From the NCBI RefSeq assembly GCF_001305295.1, contig NZ_LJSI01000036.1, positions 1 through 64,000 of the forward strand: 64,000 nt of DNA, read 5' to 3'. The notes beneath the pieces are model-generated. The model saw only the letters and a list, made by a program, of their open reading frames with translations. It made no database searches and had not been told where the DNA came from. Origin of the DNA: Neptunomonas antarctica. Its GTDB lineage: Bacteria > Pseudomonadota > Gammaproteobacteria > Pseudomonadales > Balneatricaceae. Numbering within the stretch: position 1 is the stretch's first letter; each line of letters opens with the position of its first letter. The position numbers were made by a program, and so were the translations under genes. Shown here in pieces: positions 38,221 to 48,900 of the stretch.

Positions 38221-39714
38221 GTGAACTCAATGAACGCAACTTCCGACATTAACGACCGACCTGATTACGATCAGGAAATTCAAGATATCGCCGATTATGT
38301 GCTGAACTTCAAGATCGAATCCAGTGAAGCTCTGAATACTGCCCGCAACTGCCTGATGGACACGTTGGGCTGTGGCTTGCTGGCCCTGCGCTTCCCTGAG
38401 TGTACTAAGCATCTTGGCCCCATTGTTGAAGGTACCGTAGTCCCTAACGGGGCCCGCGTACCGGGTACCAGTTACCGGCTGGATCCCGTTAAAGCGGCGT
38501 GGGATATCGGTTGTATGATTCGTTGGCTGGACTTCAACGATACGTGGCTGGCGGCAGAGTGGGGGCACCCTTCCGATAATCTGGGGGGTATTCTGGCAGT
38601 TGCCGACTACCTGTCTCAGGTGAATGTGGCCAACGGTAAAGCGCCTCTGACCATGCGCGAAGTACTAGAAGGAATGATTCTGGCTCATGAGATCCAGGGC
38701 GTGATGGCGCTGGATAACTCCTTTAATCGTGTGGGTCTGTGCCATGTACTGCTGGTGCGGCTGGCGTCTACCGCGGTTGTTACTAAGATGATGGGCGGTA
38801 ACCGTGAGCAGATTATGGCTGCTATTTCGCAATCCTGGGTTGACGGCTCTGCTCTGCGTACCTATCGGCACGCGCCTAATGCCGGTTCTCGTAAGTCTTG
38901 GGCGGCCGGTGATGCGACTTCACGTGCGGTTCGTTTGGCCGACATTACCATGCGTGGAGAAATGGGTATCCCGAGTGTGTTGAGCACACCGCAGTGGGGC
39001 TTCTACGATGTGTCCTTTAGCCACACCAATAAGGATCTGGCGCTGAAACCTGAAGAACAGCGCACATTCAGCTTCCAGCGTCCTTACGGTACCTATGTCA
39101 TGGAGAACGTGCTGTTCAAAATTTCCTTTCCTGCGGAGTTCCACGCTCAGACCGCTTGTGAGTGTGCCGTAACGCTGCACCCTGAGGTTAAGGATAAGAT
39201 GGACCAGATCGACACAATTATCATCCGCACCCATGATTCGGCCATCCGTATTATCTCCAAGAGCGGCCCGCTGGCCAATCCTGCTGACCGCGACCATTGC
39301 ATTCAATACATGGTTGCCGTGCCGCTGATCTTCGGCGATCTGGTGGCCGAGCACTACGAGAATGACTTCCACGCGGCTCACCCGCTGATCGATGAACTGC
39401 GCGATAAAATGGAAATTGTAGAGGTCGACGAGTTCAGTGCCGATTACTATGACCCTGAGAAACGTTCAATCGCTAACGCTATTCAGGTGTTTTTCAAGGA
39501 CGGCACCAGTACCGAAGACGTGGTGGTTGAGTATCCTATCGGCCATCGCCGCCGCCGTGCGGAAGGTATTCCTCTGCTTGAAAACAAGTTCAAGCGTAAC
39601 TTGGCGACCCGTTTTCCTGCTTTTCGCTGCGATCAGATCTTCGCACTTTGCAAGGCTCAGGCAAAACTAGCAGCAACGCCGGTTCACGAATTCATGGCGA
39701 TGTTCGTCATCTGA
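38221..39714 (+). CDS. prpD: 2-methylcitrate dehydratase
   Basis: Dehydrates 2-methylcitrate to 2-methyl-cis-aconitate in propionate breakdown. It has 497 residues and close identity by eye to E. coli PrpD, e.g. [20 protein letters not shown] near residue 100, [25 protein letters not shown] near 225, and [11 protein letters not shown] near 435. prpB and prpC are absent here. AAGGA precedes GTG 38221; ATG 38230 is an alternative. Codons favour C and G endings more than the neighbours, suggesting transfer. Confidence 0.94.
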   Translation: MNSMNATSDINDRPDYDQEIQDIADYVLNFKIESSEALNTARNCLMDTLGCGLLALRFPECTKHLGPIVEGTVVPNGARVPGTSYRLDPVKAAWDIGCMIRWLDFNDTWLAAEWGHPSDNLGGILAVADYLSQVNVANGKAPLTMREVLEGMILAHEIQGVMALDNSFNRVGLCHVLLVRLASTAVVTKMMGGNREQIMAAISQSWVDGSALRTYRHAPNAGSRKSWAAGDATSRAVRLADITMRGEMGIPSVLSTPQWGFYDVSFSHTNKDLALKPEEQRTFSFQRPYGTYVMENVLFKISFPAEFHAQTACECAVTLHPEVKDKMDQIDTIIIRTHDSAIRIISKSGPLANPADRDHCIQYMVAVPLIFGDLVAEHYENDFHAAHPLIDELRDKMEIVEVDEFSADYYDPEKRSIANAIQVFFKDGTSTEDVVVEYPIGHRRRRAEGIPLLENKFKRNLATRFPAFRCDQIFALCKAQAKLAATPVHEFMAMFVI

Positions 39715-39787
39715 TTAAACAATTTCTGCTTGGCGCAAATCAAGGCATGCTTGCGTTGGCAACAGACACAGATTGGAGTAAAAAAGA

Positions 39788-40678
39788 TTGAATCACATCA
39801 CACTACTTGATGGAGGCATGGGACAGGAGCTTTTACGCAGAAGCTCGCGTAAAACTACCTCTCTTTGGTCTGCCGACATTATGTTGAATGAGCCAATGAT
39901 AGTGCGAGACTTGCATCTCGATTTTATTGAGAGTGGTGCGCGTGTTATCACGCTCAATACCTATACCGCGACACCACAGCGTCTGGCACGGGAAAATGAG
40001 TTGGCTCAATTGGAGACGCTTCACAGGTCTGCTATGGAGGCTGCCTTAGATGCCATTGAGCTGTCCGAACGCACTGATGTTGCCATAGCGGGGTGTTTGC
40101 CGCCGCTAGTTGCCAGTTACCGCCCAGATGTATCGCTACCGTACGAAGCTTCACTGGACGCTTATCGTCGTTTGGTTGAGTTGCAATCGCCCGTCAGTGA
40201 TATTTTCTTGTGCGAAACGATGGCCTCAATCAATGAGGCACGTGCCGCCTGCACAGCGGCAATGGAAAGTGGCAAGCCCGTCTGGGTGGCGCTCACTATT
40301 AGTGACTTTCATCCGGGACTATTACGCAGTGGCGAGCGGCTAGATGAAGCACTGCCCGTACTCGCCTCTTTGGGGGCTGAGGCTATACTGTTAAATTGTA
40401 GCCACCCCGAGGCTATTAATGGGTGCTTGCCGCAGTTGCGGGGCATAGGTAAGAAGATGGGTGCTTATGCCAATGGTTTTGTTTCGGTAGGACCTTTGCA
40501 GCCGGGCGGTACTGTTGAGCAGCTAGAGGTTCGTCAAGACTTGAGTCCAGCACAATACGCAGAATATGCCATGGGCTGGGTAAGAGAGGGGGCCTCGATT
40601 ATTGGTGGCTGCTGCGAAATTGGCCCGGCACATATAAAAGTGTTACACGAAAGATTGTGCCAAGAAGGCTTTCTCTAG
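39788..40678 (+). CDS. Homocysteine S-methyltransferase family protein
   Basis: A 296-residue TIM-barrel enzyme that moves a methyl group from a donor such as S-methylmethionine to homocysteine. It starts LLDGGMGQELLRR. Zinc cysteines are in LLNCSHPEAI near residue 205 and the GGCCEIGP pair near 281. It begins at a TTG with GGAG about 10 bases upstream. It lies between prpD and ilvD, an unusual partner set; the methyl donor cannot be told. Confidence 0.85.
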   Translation: MNHITLLDGGMGQELLRRSSRKTTSLWSADIMLNEPMIVRDLHLDFIESGARVITLNTYTATPQRLARENELAQLETLHRSAMEAALDAIELSERTDVAIAGCLPPLVASYRPDVSLPYEASLDAYRRLVELQSPVSDIFLCETMASINEARAACTAAMESGKPVWVALTISDFHPGLLRSGERLDEALPVLASLGAEAILLNCSHPEAINGCLPQLRGIGKKMGAYANGFVSVGPLQPGGTVEQLEVRQDLSPAQYAEYAMGWVREGASIIGGCCEIGPAHIKVLHERLCQEGFL

Positions 40679-40741
40679 ATTGTTTATTTGCTTGTACAAT
40701 TTTATTGTGCATTTTCTGAAGCTGACAAAGAAGATAAAAAT

Positions 40742-42421
40742 ATGAGTACGGATAAACTGCGCAAATATTCAAAAAAAATCGTAGATGGTGCAGCTCAGGC
40801 TCCTAGTCGCGCTATGTTAAGGGCGGTAGGATTTGGCGACGCAGATTTCAAAAAACCGCAGGTGGGTATTGCCTCAACATGGTCAATGGTGACGCCATGC
40901 AACATGCACATTAATACCCTTGCAGAAGAGGTGGGTAAGGGTGTCGATAGCGCCGGTGCTAAAAGCGTGATTTATAACACCATTACCATATCTGACGGTA
41001 TCTCCATGGGCACCGAAGGCATGAAGTATTCTTTGGTATCGCGTGAAGTTATTTGTGACTCTATAGAGGCCGTATCGGCCGGTATGGGGCATGATGGCAT
41101 TATTGCTATTGGCGGCTGCGATAAAAATATGCCCGGATGTCTGATGGGTCTGGCACGCCTGAATCGGCCTTCGATCTTCGTTTATGGCGGGACAATTTTG
41201 CCGGGCGAAAACCACACAGATATTGTGTCAGTATTCGAAGCGGTGGGCGGTTATGCCAGCGGCAATATTCCCATTACTCAGTTGGAGCATATTGAAAAAA
41301 CCGCGATCCCCGGGCCCGGCTCTTGCGGCGGCATGTATACGGCAAATACCTTAGCCTCGGCGATTGAAGCGTTGGGCATGAGTATGCCGAACAGCTCTGC
41401 GCAAAATGCGGTTTCAGAAAATAAGAAACAAGACTGTATCGATGCAGGAAAAGCCATTGTTTACTTGCTCGAACATGACATTAAACCCTCTGACATAATG
41501 ACAAAAAAGGCATTTGAGAATGCGATTACGCTGACCATTACGCTAGGTGGATCTACCAATGCCGTGCTGCATTTAATTGCGATGGCCGACGCCGTAGGCG
41601 TGGAAGTGACATTAGATGATTTTGTGCGCATTGGTGAAAAAACTCCGGTAATTGCCGACTTGCGTCCAAGTGGCCAATATTTGATGTCTGAATTAATTGA
41701 AATCGGTGGCATTCAGCCCCTGATGAAGCGTTTGTTAGATGCTGGCATGCTGCACGGTGATTGCATGACAGTTACCGGCAAAACCATGGCCGAAAATTTG
41801 GCCGGGGTAGCTGATTATCCTGAAGGGCAGACTATTATTTTACCTTTTGATAAACCCATCAAAAAAGACAGTCATTTGGTGATACTCAGCGGTAATTTAG
41901 CACCTGAAGGCGCGGTTTCAAAAATCACAGGCAAAGAGGGTTTGTGTTTTACTGGCACGGCTAAAGTGTATGACTCAGAAGAGCAAGGTTTTGCCGCTAT
42001 CATTGATGGCCAGGTGGTTGCCGGTGACGTAGTTGTGATTCGTTACGAAGGCCCCAGAGGCGGTCCTGGCATGCGGGAAATGTTGAGCCCCACCTCGGCA
42101 ATTATGGGCAAAGGCTTAGGTAACGATGTCGCGCTTATCACCGATGGTCGCTTTTCAGGCGGCAGCAGGGGTTTTGTGGTGGGCCATATCACGCCTGAAG
42201 CCTACGAGGGCGGTGCCATCGCGCTGGTAGAAAATGGTGATAGTATTACCATTGATGCGCAAAAACGTGAGATCACGCTCAATATCAACGATGAAGAAAT
42301 GGCCAGGAGAAAGCAGAACTGGCAACAGCCTGCACCAAAATATACCAGAGGGCTGCTAGCAAAATATGCGAGAACAGTAAGCTCTGCTTCTACCGGAGCC
42401 GTGACTGATAAGCCTGATTGA
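40742..42421 (+). CDS. ilvD: Dihydroxy-acid dehydratase
   Basis: IlvD/Edd family iron-sulfur dehydratase of 559 residues, the shorter type. The cluster cysteines are in TPCNMH near residue 47, [10 protein letters not shown] near 122 and [11 protein letters not shown] near 194; [20 protein letters not shown] near 464 is the C-terminal signature. In isoleucine/valine synthesis it dehydrates dihydroxy acids. Its setting beside prpD and acnA suggests that a related hydroxy acid could be the substrate here. ATG 40742 is chosen because the conserved start [11 protein letters not shown] begins there. Confidence 0.88.
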   Translation: MSTDKLRKYSKKIVDGAAQAPSRAMLRAVGFGDADFKKPQVGIASTWSMVTPCNMHINTLAEEVGKGVDSAGAKSVIYNTITISDGISMGTEGMKYSLVSREVICDSIEAVSAGMGHDGIIAIGGCDKNMPGCLMGLARLNRPSIFVYGGTILPGENHTDIVSVFEAVGGYASGNIPITQLEHIEKTAIPGPGSCGGMYTANTLASAIEALGMSMPNSSAQNAVSENKKQDCIDAGKAIVYLLEHDIKPSDIMTKKAFENAITLTITLGGSTNAVLHLIAMADAVGVEVTLDDFVRIGEKTPVIADLRPSGQYLMSELIEIGGIQPLMKRLLDAGMLHGDCMTVTGKTMAENLAGVADYPEGQTIILPFDKPIKKDSHLVILSGNLAPEGAVSKITGKEGLCFTGTAKVYDSEEQGFAAIIDGQVVAGDVVVIRYEGPRGGPGMREMLSPTSAIMGKGLGNDVALITDGRFSGGSRGFVVGHITPEAYEGGAIALVENGDSITIDAQKREITLNINDEEMARRKQNWQQPAPKYTRGLLAKYARTVSSASTGAVTDKPD

Positions 42422-42428
42422 CAGTTTT

Positions 42429-42457
42429 CCTCCACTAGATCAAAAGTCTGGTGGAGG
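42429..42457. other. Stem-loop between ilvD and acnA
   Basis: CCTCCAC (42429-42435) pairs perfectly with GTGGAGG (42451-42457). No T-tract follows, so it is more likely a processing or attenuation hairpin than a terminator. Confidence 0.45.
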
Positions 42458-42488
42458 ATTTAATGTAGACAAGTAAGGGGTTCAATAC

Positions 42489-45200
42489 ATGAGCAACAAT
42501 AGCTTTGATACTAAGCGCGACATAGATGTTAACCAGTCAACCTTTTCAATGTATGACATTACCCGCCTGCCCAATCAAGATGCTGTACAAAAGCTTCCCT
42601 ATAGCATGAAAATTTTACTCGAAAACTTGTTGCGAAATGAGGATGGTCATCATACTCACAAGCACGATATTGAAGCCTTATGTGCCTGGGATGCTAAAAC
42701 GCCGTCCCAGCAACAAATTGCCTTCACACCCGCACGCGTCGTATTACAGGATTTCACCGGTGTACCCGCTATTGTCGATTTAGCAGCCATGCGCGATGCG
42801 ATGATTAAACTCGAAGGCGATCCAGACCAAATCAATCCCTTAGTGCCAGTAGATCTCGTCATCGACCACTCGGTTATGGTCGACTTCTTTGGCTCAGAAG
42901 ACGCCTTGAGCAAGAACACCGCTATCGAGTTTGAACGCAATAAAGAGCGTTATCAGTTTTTACGCTGGGGGCAAAAAGCATTCTCTGATTTTCGTGTCGT
43001 GCCACCGGGTACGGGTATCGTGCATCAGGTTAACCTTGAATATCTCGCCCATGTTGTTATGCAAAAAATTGTCATGCACAAAACCAAACCTGACGAGACT
43101 CTATTGCTACCAGACACCTTGGTCGGTACTGACTCACATACGACCATGATTAATGGTCTTGGCGTGCTTGGCTGGGGCGTTGGTGGTATTGAAGCCGAAG
43201 CTGCCATGTTAGGACAACCCGTCAGCATGTTGCTGCCCGAGGTGATAGGCTTTGAACTCAAAGGGTCTTTAAATGAAGGTGCCACAGCCACTGACCTCGT
43301 ATTAACGGTAACCAAAATATTACGCGAGAAAGGCGTCGTCGGTAAATTCGTTGAGTTTTATGGTGATGGTCTTGCCAATCTTCCAGTCGCTGACCGCGCT
43401 ACCATCGCCAATATGGCACCTGAATATGGCGCTACTTGCGGCATATTCCCGATTGACGATGAAACACTGACCTACCTGCGCTTAAGTGGTCGCGAAGAAG
43501 ACCAGATTAGAATTGTTGAAGCCTATGCCAAAGCGCAAGGCTTTTGGCGCGAAGAGGGTGCTACACCCGCACACTATTCTGATAGCTTACAACTTGATTT
43601 AGCCGAGGTTGTGCCTAGCATTGCGGGTCCTAAACGCCCTCAGGATAAAATTGCGCTGACTGATGCAAAAAGTGCCTTCCTTGGGCATATGCAATTACAA
43701 GGCATTGAACTTGATAACGATACTCTCAGCCGTAATGCACCTCCGTTAGGTGCCGTAGAAATAGATATTGATGGCAGCACTCACTACCTACAACATGGTG
43801 ACGTGGTCATTGCCGCTATAACGTCGTGCACCAACACGTCGAACCCGGCCGTGATGATTGCTGCTGGGTTAGTTGCACAAAAAGCCAGAGCACGCGGGTT
43901 GACCACTAAGCCATGGGTTAAAACGTCGCTCGCACCAGGCTCTCAGGTTGTTCCTGCTTATTTAGAAAAAGCGGGTGTGTTAGGTGATCTTCAGGCACTG
44001 CGCTTCGATGTAGTGGGTTTTGGTTGCACCACCTGTATTGGTAACTCAGGCCCTCTCCCGAAGGTGGTTAGCGATGCCATCCATAAAGGTAAACTCACAG
44101 TCAGTTCGGTGCTGTCCGGTAACCGAAATTTTGAAGGCAGAATTCATCAGGATACGCGTGCTAACTACCTGGCATCACCACCGTTAGTGGTTGCTTATGC
44201 CATAGCAGGCACTATGACAAAAGATTTAACCAAGGAGCCTCTGGGTCATGACAATGAGGGCAAGCCAGTATTCTTAAAAGATATTTGGCCTACCGCTCAG
44301 GAAGTCAGTAATTTGATAGCCAGTTCGGTGTCTGCTGAAATGTTTAAGTCGCGCTATCAAGACGTATTTGAAGGCACCGATCAATGGCGGGAATTACCTG
44401 TGCCAGAGGGTAAAACGTATAGCTGGCCTGAATCGTCTTACGTTAAAAATCCTCCGTTTTTTGAGGGTATTACGCGTGATGTGCCTGAGTTGCCGACGAT
44501 TAAAAACGCCCGTTGTATTGTTAAAGTGGGTGACTCAATTACCACTGACCATATTTCGCCGGCAGGTGCTATTCAAGCCGACAGTCCTGTAGGCCATTAT
44601 TTGCAAGACCAGGGTGTTGCCGTTAAAGACTTTAACAGCTTGGGCTCACGGCGCGGTAACCATGAAGTGATGATGCGCGGTACCTTCGCTAATACCCGCC
44701 TGCGGAATCAGTTAGCCCCGGAAACGGAAGGGGGTTTTACTTGTTACTTCCCTAATGACGAAGTGACCAGTATTTACGACGCCGCTATGCGCTATCAAGA
44801 AAATAAAACATCACTGGTAGTGTTGGCGGGCAAAGAATATGGCACGGGTTCAAGCCGGGACTGGGCGGCTAAAGGCACAAAATTACTCGGCATTGAAGCC
44901 GTCATTGCGCAAAGTTACGAGCGAATTCACCGTTCCAATTTAGTCGGTTTTGGCGTGCTTCCACTGGAGTATATGCCGGGCGACAGTGCTGAATCTTTAG
45001 GCTTAGAGGGGACTGAAATTTTTAGTTTCAGTAGCTTAGATGATAAGCCTGAACAGATTAAAGCTGAAGCAAAGAAAACCGACGGTAAGGTTGTTAATTT
45101 TGAGCTTAACGTAAGAATAGATACTGAAAGTGAGTGGGGTTATTACCAGCACGGCGGTATTTTGCACTATGTTTTACGAACCCTCGTAAGCAAAAATTAA
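42489..45200 (+). CDS. acnA: Aconitate hydratase A
   Basis: Interconverts citrate and isocitrate with a [4Fe-4S] cluster, held by C447 (SCTNTSNP) and C513/C516 (GCTTCIGNSG). It has 903 residues; the AcnA/IRP1 type is shown by DFTGVPAIVDLAAMRDAM near residue 90, TLVGTDSHTTMINGLGVLGW near 210, and the C-terminal swivel domain with GTGSSRDWAAKG near 786. AAGGGG precedes ATG. It could serve 2-methylisocitrate formation with PrpD, although AcnD is the usual partner and the sequence fits AcnA. Confidence 0.94.
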   Translation: MSNNSFDTKRDIDVNQSTFSMYDITRLPNQDAVQKLPYSMKILLENLLRNEDGHHTHKHDIEALCAWDAKTPSQQQIAFTPARVVLQDFTGVPAIVDLAAMRDAMIKLEGDPDQINPLVPVDLVIDHSVMVDFFGSEDALSKNTAIEFERNKERYQFLRWGQKAFSDFRVVPPGTGIVHQVNLEYLAHVVMQKIVMHKTKPDETLLLPDTLVGTDSHTTMINGLGVLGWGVGGIEAEAAMLGQPVSMLLPEVIGFELKGSLNEGATATDLVLTVTKILREKGVVGKFVEFYGDGLANLPVADRATIANMAPEYGATCGIFPIDDETLTYLRLSGREEDQIRIVEAYAKAQGFWREEGATPAHYSDSLQLDLAEVVPSIAGPKRPQDKIALTDAKSAFLGHMQLQGIELDNDTLSRNAPPLGAVEIDIDGSTHYLQHGDVVIAAITSCTNTSNPAVMIAAGLVAQKARARGLTTKPWVKTSLAPGSQVVPAYLEKAGVLGDLQALRFDVVGFGCTTCIGNSGPLPKVVSDAIHKGKLTVSSVLSGNRNFEGRIHQDTRANYLASPPLVVAYAIAGTMTKDLTKEPLGHDNEGKPVFLKDIWPTAQEVSNLIASSVSAEMFKSRYQDVFEGTDQWRELPVPEGKTYSWPESSYVKNPPFFEGITRDVPELPTIKNARCIVKVGDSITTDHISPAGAIQADSPVGHYLQDQGVAVKDFNSLGSRRGNHEVMMRGTFANTRLRNQLAPETEGGFTCYFPNDEVTSIYDAAMRYQENKTSLVVLAGKEYGTGSSRDWAAKGTKLLGIEAVIAQSYERIHRSNLVGFGVLPLEYMPGDSAESLGLEGTEIFSFSSLDDKPEQIKAEAKKTDGKVVNFELNVRIDTESEWGYYQHGGILHYVLRTLVSKN

Positions 45201-45240
45201 AGCAGTAACGTTCAACTATCTATAACGTTAAATTATCTAT

Positions 45241-45280
45241 AAGGCCAGGTCGTCACTTTGGTGATGAACTGGCCTTTATC
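45241..45280 (+). terminator. Terminator of the prpD-acnA block
   Basis: AAGGCCAG (45241-45248) pairs with CTGGCCTT (45269-45276), with inner TCAC/GTGA pairing and a short T-rich tail. Confidence 0.75.
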
Positions 45281-45355
45281 AGCGGCTCTGAAAATGGGAG
45301 ATGTCAGAGCTTCATAGTTAAGCAAATCTTTGAATGGCGTGGGTCAGACTTTTTA

Positions 45356-45922
45356 TTAGTCTAAAGGCGTTGCGTAAACTAAAATGCCAAAGAGAGGGTG
45401 GTCAATATAATGAGCATCCTTCGATTTCATCGGGCGGGGCTCATTCAGAACTGCAGTAATCGTTCTTACTGATCCATCGTCCAGCGATACCGTACGGCGT
45501 AACTGTAAATCCGGTTTAAAGTGCAGGTAGTGTCCCCGATCAACAGTAATCGCGCCTTCTAGCTCATAATACCCATCATCCATCATTGCTCCTCCGCGAA
45601 TAGCGACGGGTTGCGAGTTCCGTCCCTTGCTTACGGGCTGGTTCCAGGCTTTGTGATAGAGCACTCGTAAACCGCCAGCATTGCGGATTCTCTGATCAGT
45701 GCTTTTCATCATGAAGCTTGTAGGTGAGCGTTCTCTGTAGCTATTGCCCAGACTAATGCCAGTAGCAGGCGGTGTGTCTGGTGTAGGCCAGTATTCGCTG
45801 TTAGCGGATGCATTGTCACGGCTGAAGATCAGTACTTCGATGCCATAACTTGAGGCTGCTTGCAGTGGATTGTGCAAGACAAGCGAAAATAGAGCTAAGC
45901 AGAAAGGGATTAGTTTTTTCAT
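45356..45922 (-). CDS. CsiV family periplasmic protein
   Basis: A 188-residue exported protein: signal peptide LIPFCLALFSLVLHNPLQA, then SSYGIEVLIFSRDNA, which is typical of the CsiV (DUF2803-like) family encoded beside mfd in many gammaproteobacteria. Vibrio CsiV binds peptidoglycan and helps cells survive D-amino acids. Its ATG overlaps the mfd stop (ATGA), so translation is coupled. Confidence 0.85.
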   Translation of the reverse strand: MKKLIPFCLALFSLVLHNPLQAASSYGIEVLIFSRDNASANSEYWPTPDTPPATGISLGNSYRERSPTSFMMKSTDQRIRNAGGLRVLYHKAWNQPVSKGRNSQPVAIRGGAMMDDGYYELEGAITVDRGHYLHFKPDLQLRRTVSLDDGSVRTITAVLNEPRPMKSKDAHYIDHPLFGILVYATPLD

Positions 45923-48900
45923 GAATTTACTTTACCTAGTTCTTTCAGTAAGTTTTCGACAGCGCTGAATCGTTGTTCTGTATCATCCATTTCCAGAGAA
46001 AAGCGGAGATGGCTGGCGCCCTCTAACTTATATTTTAGTGACTGTTTTTGTACCAGTGACACTAATGTGAATGGATCCACTTTAGTCGCTGGGTCAAACT
46101 CAAGGCGACCACTTTGGCTGCCAGCATCTAATTTAACGATACCCATATGTTCAGCTATTAATTTGAGTGATGTTAACCGGAACAAGTTCTTGGTTGCTTC
46201 AGGCAGTAAGCCGAAACGGTCAATCATCTCGATCTGCAGTTCTTTAAGTTCGGTTTCATCCTTCGCGCTGGAAATACGTTTATACATGATCAGGCGATTA
46301 TGTACATCAGGAAGATAGTCATCTTTGATGAGCGCTGGAATATGCAGGTTGATCTCAGCGCCATGATGTAAGGGTTTATCCATATTGGGAGTTTTTCCCT
46401 CTTTAATGGATTGAATGGCTTCTTCAAGCATTTCCATATAGAGATTGAAGCCTATACCCTGAATTTGCCCGCTTTGATCATCACCTAATAATTCACCCGC
46501 ACCACGAATCTCTAAGTCATGAGTTGCCAGTGTAAATCCTGCACCAAGATCCTCGGCTAACGCAATCGCTTCAAGGCGTTTGCTGGCATCCGCGCTGATG
46601 TTCTTCGGGGGCGGAGTGAGCAGGTAGGCATAGGCTTGATGATGCGAGCGTCCTACGCGTCCGCGTAATTGATGCAGCTGTGCCAGGCCGAACTTGTCGG
46701 CACGATCAATGATGATGGTATTGGCGTTAGGAATATCAATTCCGTTTTCTATAATGGTGGTACAGAGTAAGACGTTATGGCGTTTGTGGTAAAAGTCGGC
46801 CATCACCTGTTCAAGTTCACGTTCACGCATTTGGCCATGACCGATGCCGATACGCGCTTCAGGCACCAGTGCCGACAGCTCTTCGGCTACTTTTTCAATA
46901 GTTTTAACTTCATTGTGTAAATAATACACTTGTCCGCCACGTAAAAGCTCGCGCAGAATTGCTTCTTTAATAAGCGGTGTATCTGATTGTTGTACGAAGG
47001 TTTTCACGGCGAGTCGGCGAGCAGGTGGCGTTGCGATGATAGATAAATCTCGCATACCTGACATGGCCATATTTAATGTGCGAGGAATCGGCGTGGCAGT
47101 CATCGTCAGAATGTCGACTTCGGAACGAAGTGATTTCAGGCGTTCTTTTTGCTGCACACCAAAGCGGTGTTCCTCATCAATAATCACCAGTCCAAGATTC
47201 TTGAAAACAATATCACCCTGCAGTAATTTGTGTGTGCCTATAATGATATCAATCTGGCCGTCCTTGATTTTTGCAATGGTCTCGTTCTGCTGTTTGCTGG
47301 TACGAAAGCGTGAAATGAGATCAATCGTGACAGGCCAGTCAGCAAAGCGGTCTTTGAAGTTATCAAAGTGTTGTTGTGCGAGTAGTGTAGTGGGCACCAG
47401 GATGGCCACTTGTTTGCCTGAATGGGCAGCAATAAAAGCAGCTCGCATTGCAACTTCTGTTTTACCAAAGCCTACATCGCCGCACACCAGTCGATCCATC
47501 GGCTGTGGCGATGTCATGTCGTGAATCACCGAATCAATGGCGAGTTCCTGATCTGGTGTTTCTTCGAAAGGGAAGCCGGACACAAACTGCTGATAATCCT
47601 GATCTGGATCGCTAAAAGCAAAACCTATGCGGGCGGCACGTCGGGCATAAATGTCGAGCAGTTCTGCGGCGGTATCGCGTACCTTTTCCGCTGCTTTTTG
47701 GCGCGTTTTGGTCCACTGTTCTGTGCCGAGTCGGTGTAGTGGCGCGAGTTCGTCGCTGCTGCCGCTATAGCGACTGATGAGATGTAACGATGCAACCGGT
47801 ACATAAAGCTTGGCATTGTTGGCATATGACAGCGCTACAAATTCATTAGTCTGGCCGTCAAGGTCGATAGTTTCCAGGCCGAGATAACGTCCGATCCCGT
47901 GGTCTATATGGACAACGGGAGCATTGGGTGCTAATTCAGCGAGGTTGCGTACGATCAGATCGGATTGATCTTTTTCTCTGGCACGGCGGCGACGCTGGAA
48001 AACCCTATGCCCGAATAATTGGGATTCCGAAATAACATGCAGGGAGCCAGGGATGCTGAGTCCGCGATTAATCGGATAAACTGTTAATGCGCAGGTATGT
48101 TTGCCTTTAAGAAAACTACCCCAGTTTTCGACAATCGTAGGTTTAATCTGTGCTCTTGCGAGTAATTCCTGAAGCGCTTCTCTGCGACCGGCTGATTCAG
48201 CACAAAAAAGAATTTTTTCATTAGGGTGAGCGTCGAGGAAGCTGGTGAGCAGCGCAAGCGGTGTCGATGATTGCGCGTTTACTGTGAGCTCATTAGTTTG
48301 CTTGCACGGTAAATTAGTTTTCCCTGCAGAGTCTTCGAGCGAAGAATCGCTGAACTGTATCCGCCGGAATGATTTCAGTGCGCCAAAAAATTCATCTTTG
48401 GATGTGAAGATAGCGCGAGGTTGCAGAATAGGGCGTTCAATGTCATGCCTGCGATCTTCGTAACGGTTGTTAACATCTTGCCAAAAATTCTGGCAGGGTG
48501 CTTCCAGTGATCCATCTGTGATTATTAGTGTTTCTTTGGGGAGATAGTCGAAGAGCGTTGCTGTCTCTTCAAAAAACAGGGGTAAGTAATACTCGATGCC
48601 AGGCGGTGCAAAGCCGTTGCTAACATCCTGATATGTTGGGCAACGACGGTGATCAACATCAAAGTTTTCACGCCATTTTTGTTTGAAGCGGGTTATCGCT
48701 TGATCAGTTAATGGGACTTCTCTGGCGGGAAGCAGGCGAATCTGTTCGATTTTATCAATGGATCGCTGCGACTCAGGATCAAAAGTACGTAACGAATCGA
48801 TTTCATCGTCAAATAAATCAATTCGGTAAGGCGTATCAGATCCCATGGGGAAGAGATCAATAATTGAGCCTCTGACTGCGTATTCGCCATGCTCATGAAC

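Noticed and set aside
47036-47524. 162-codon plus-strand frame inside mfd
   Set aside because: Reverse complement of the mfd helicase domain; composition is that of a shadow frame.
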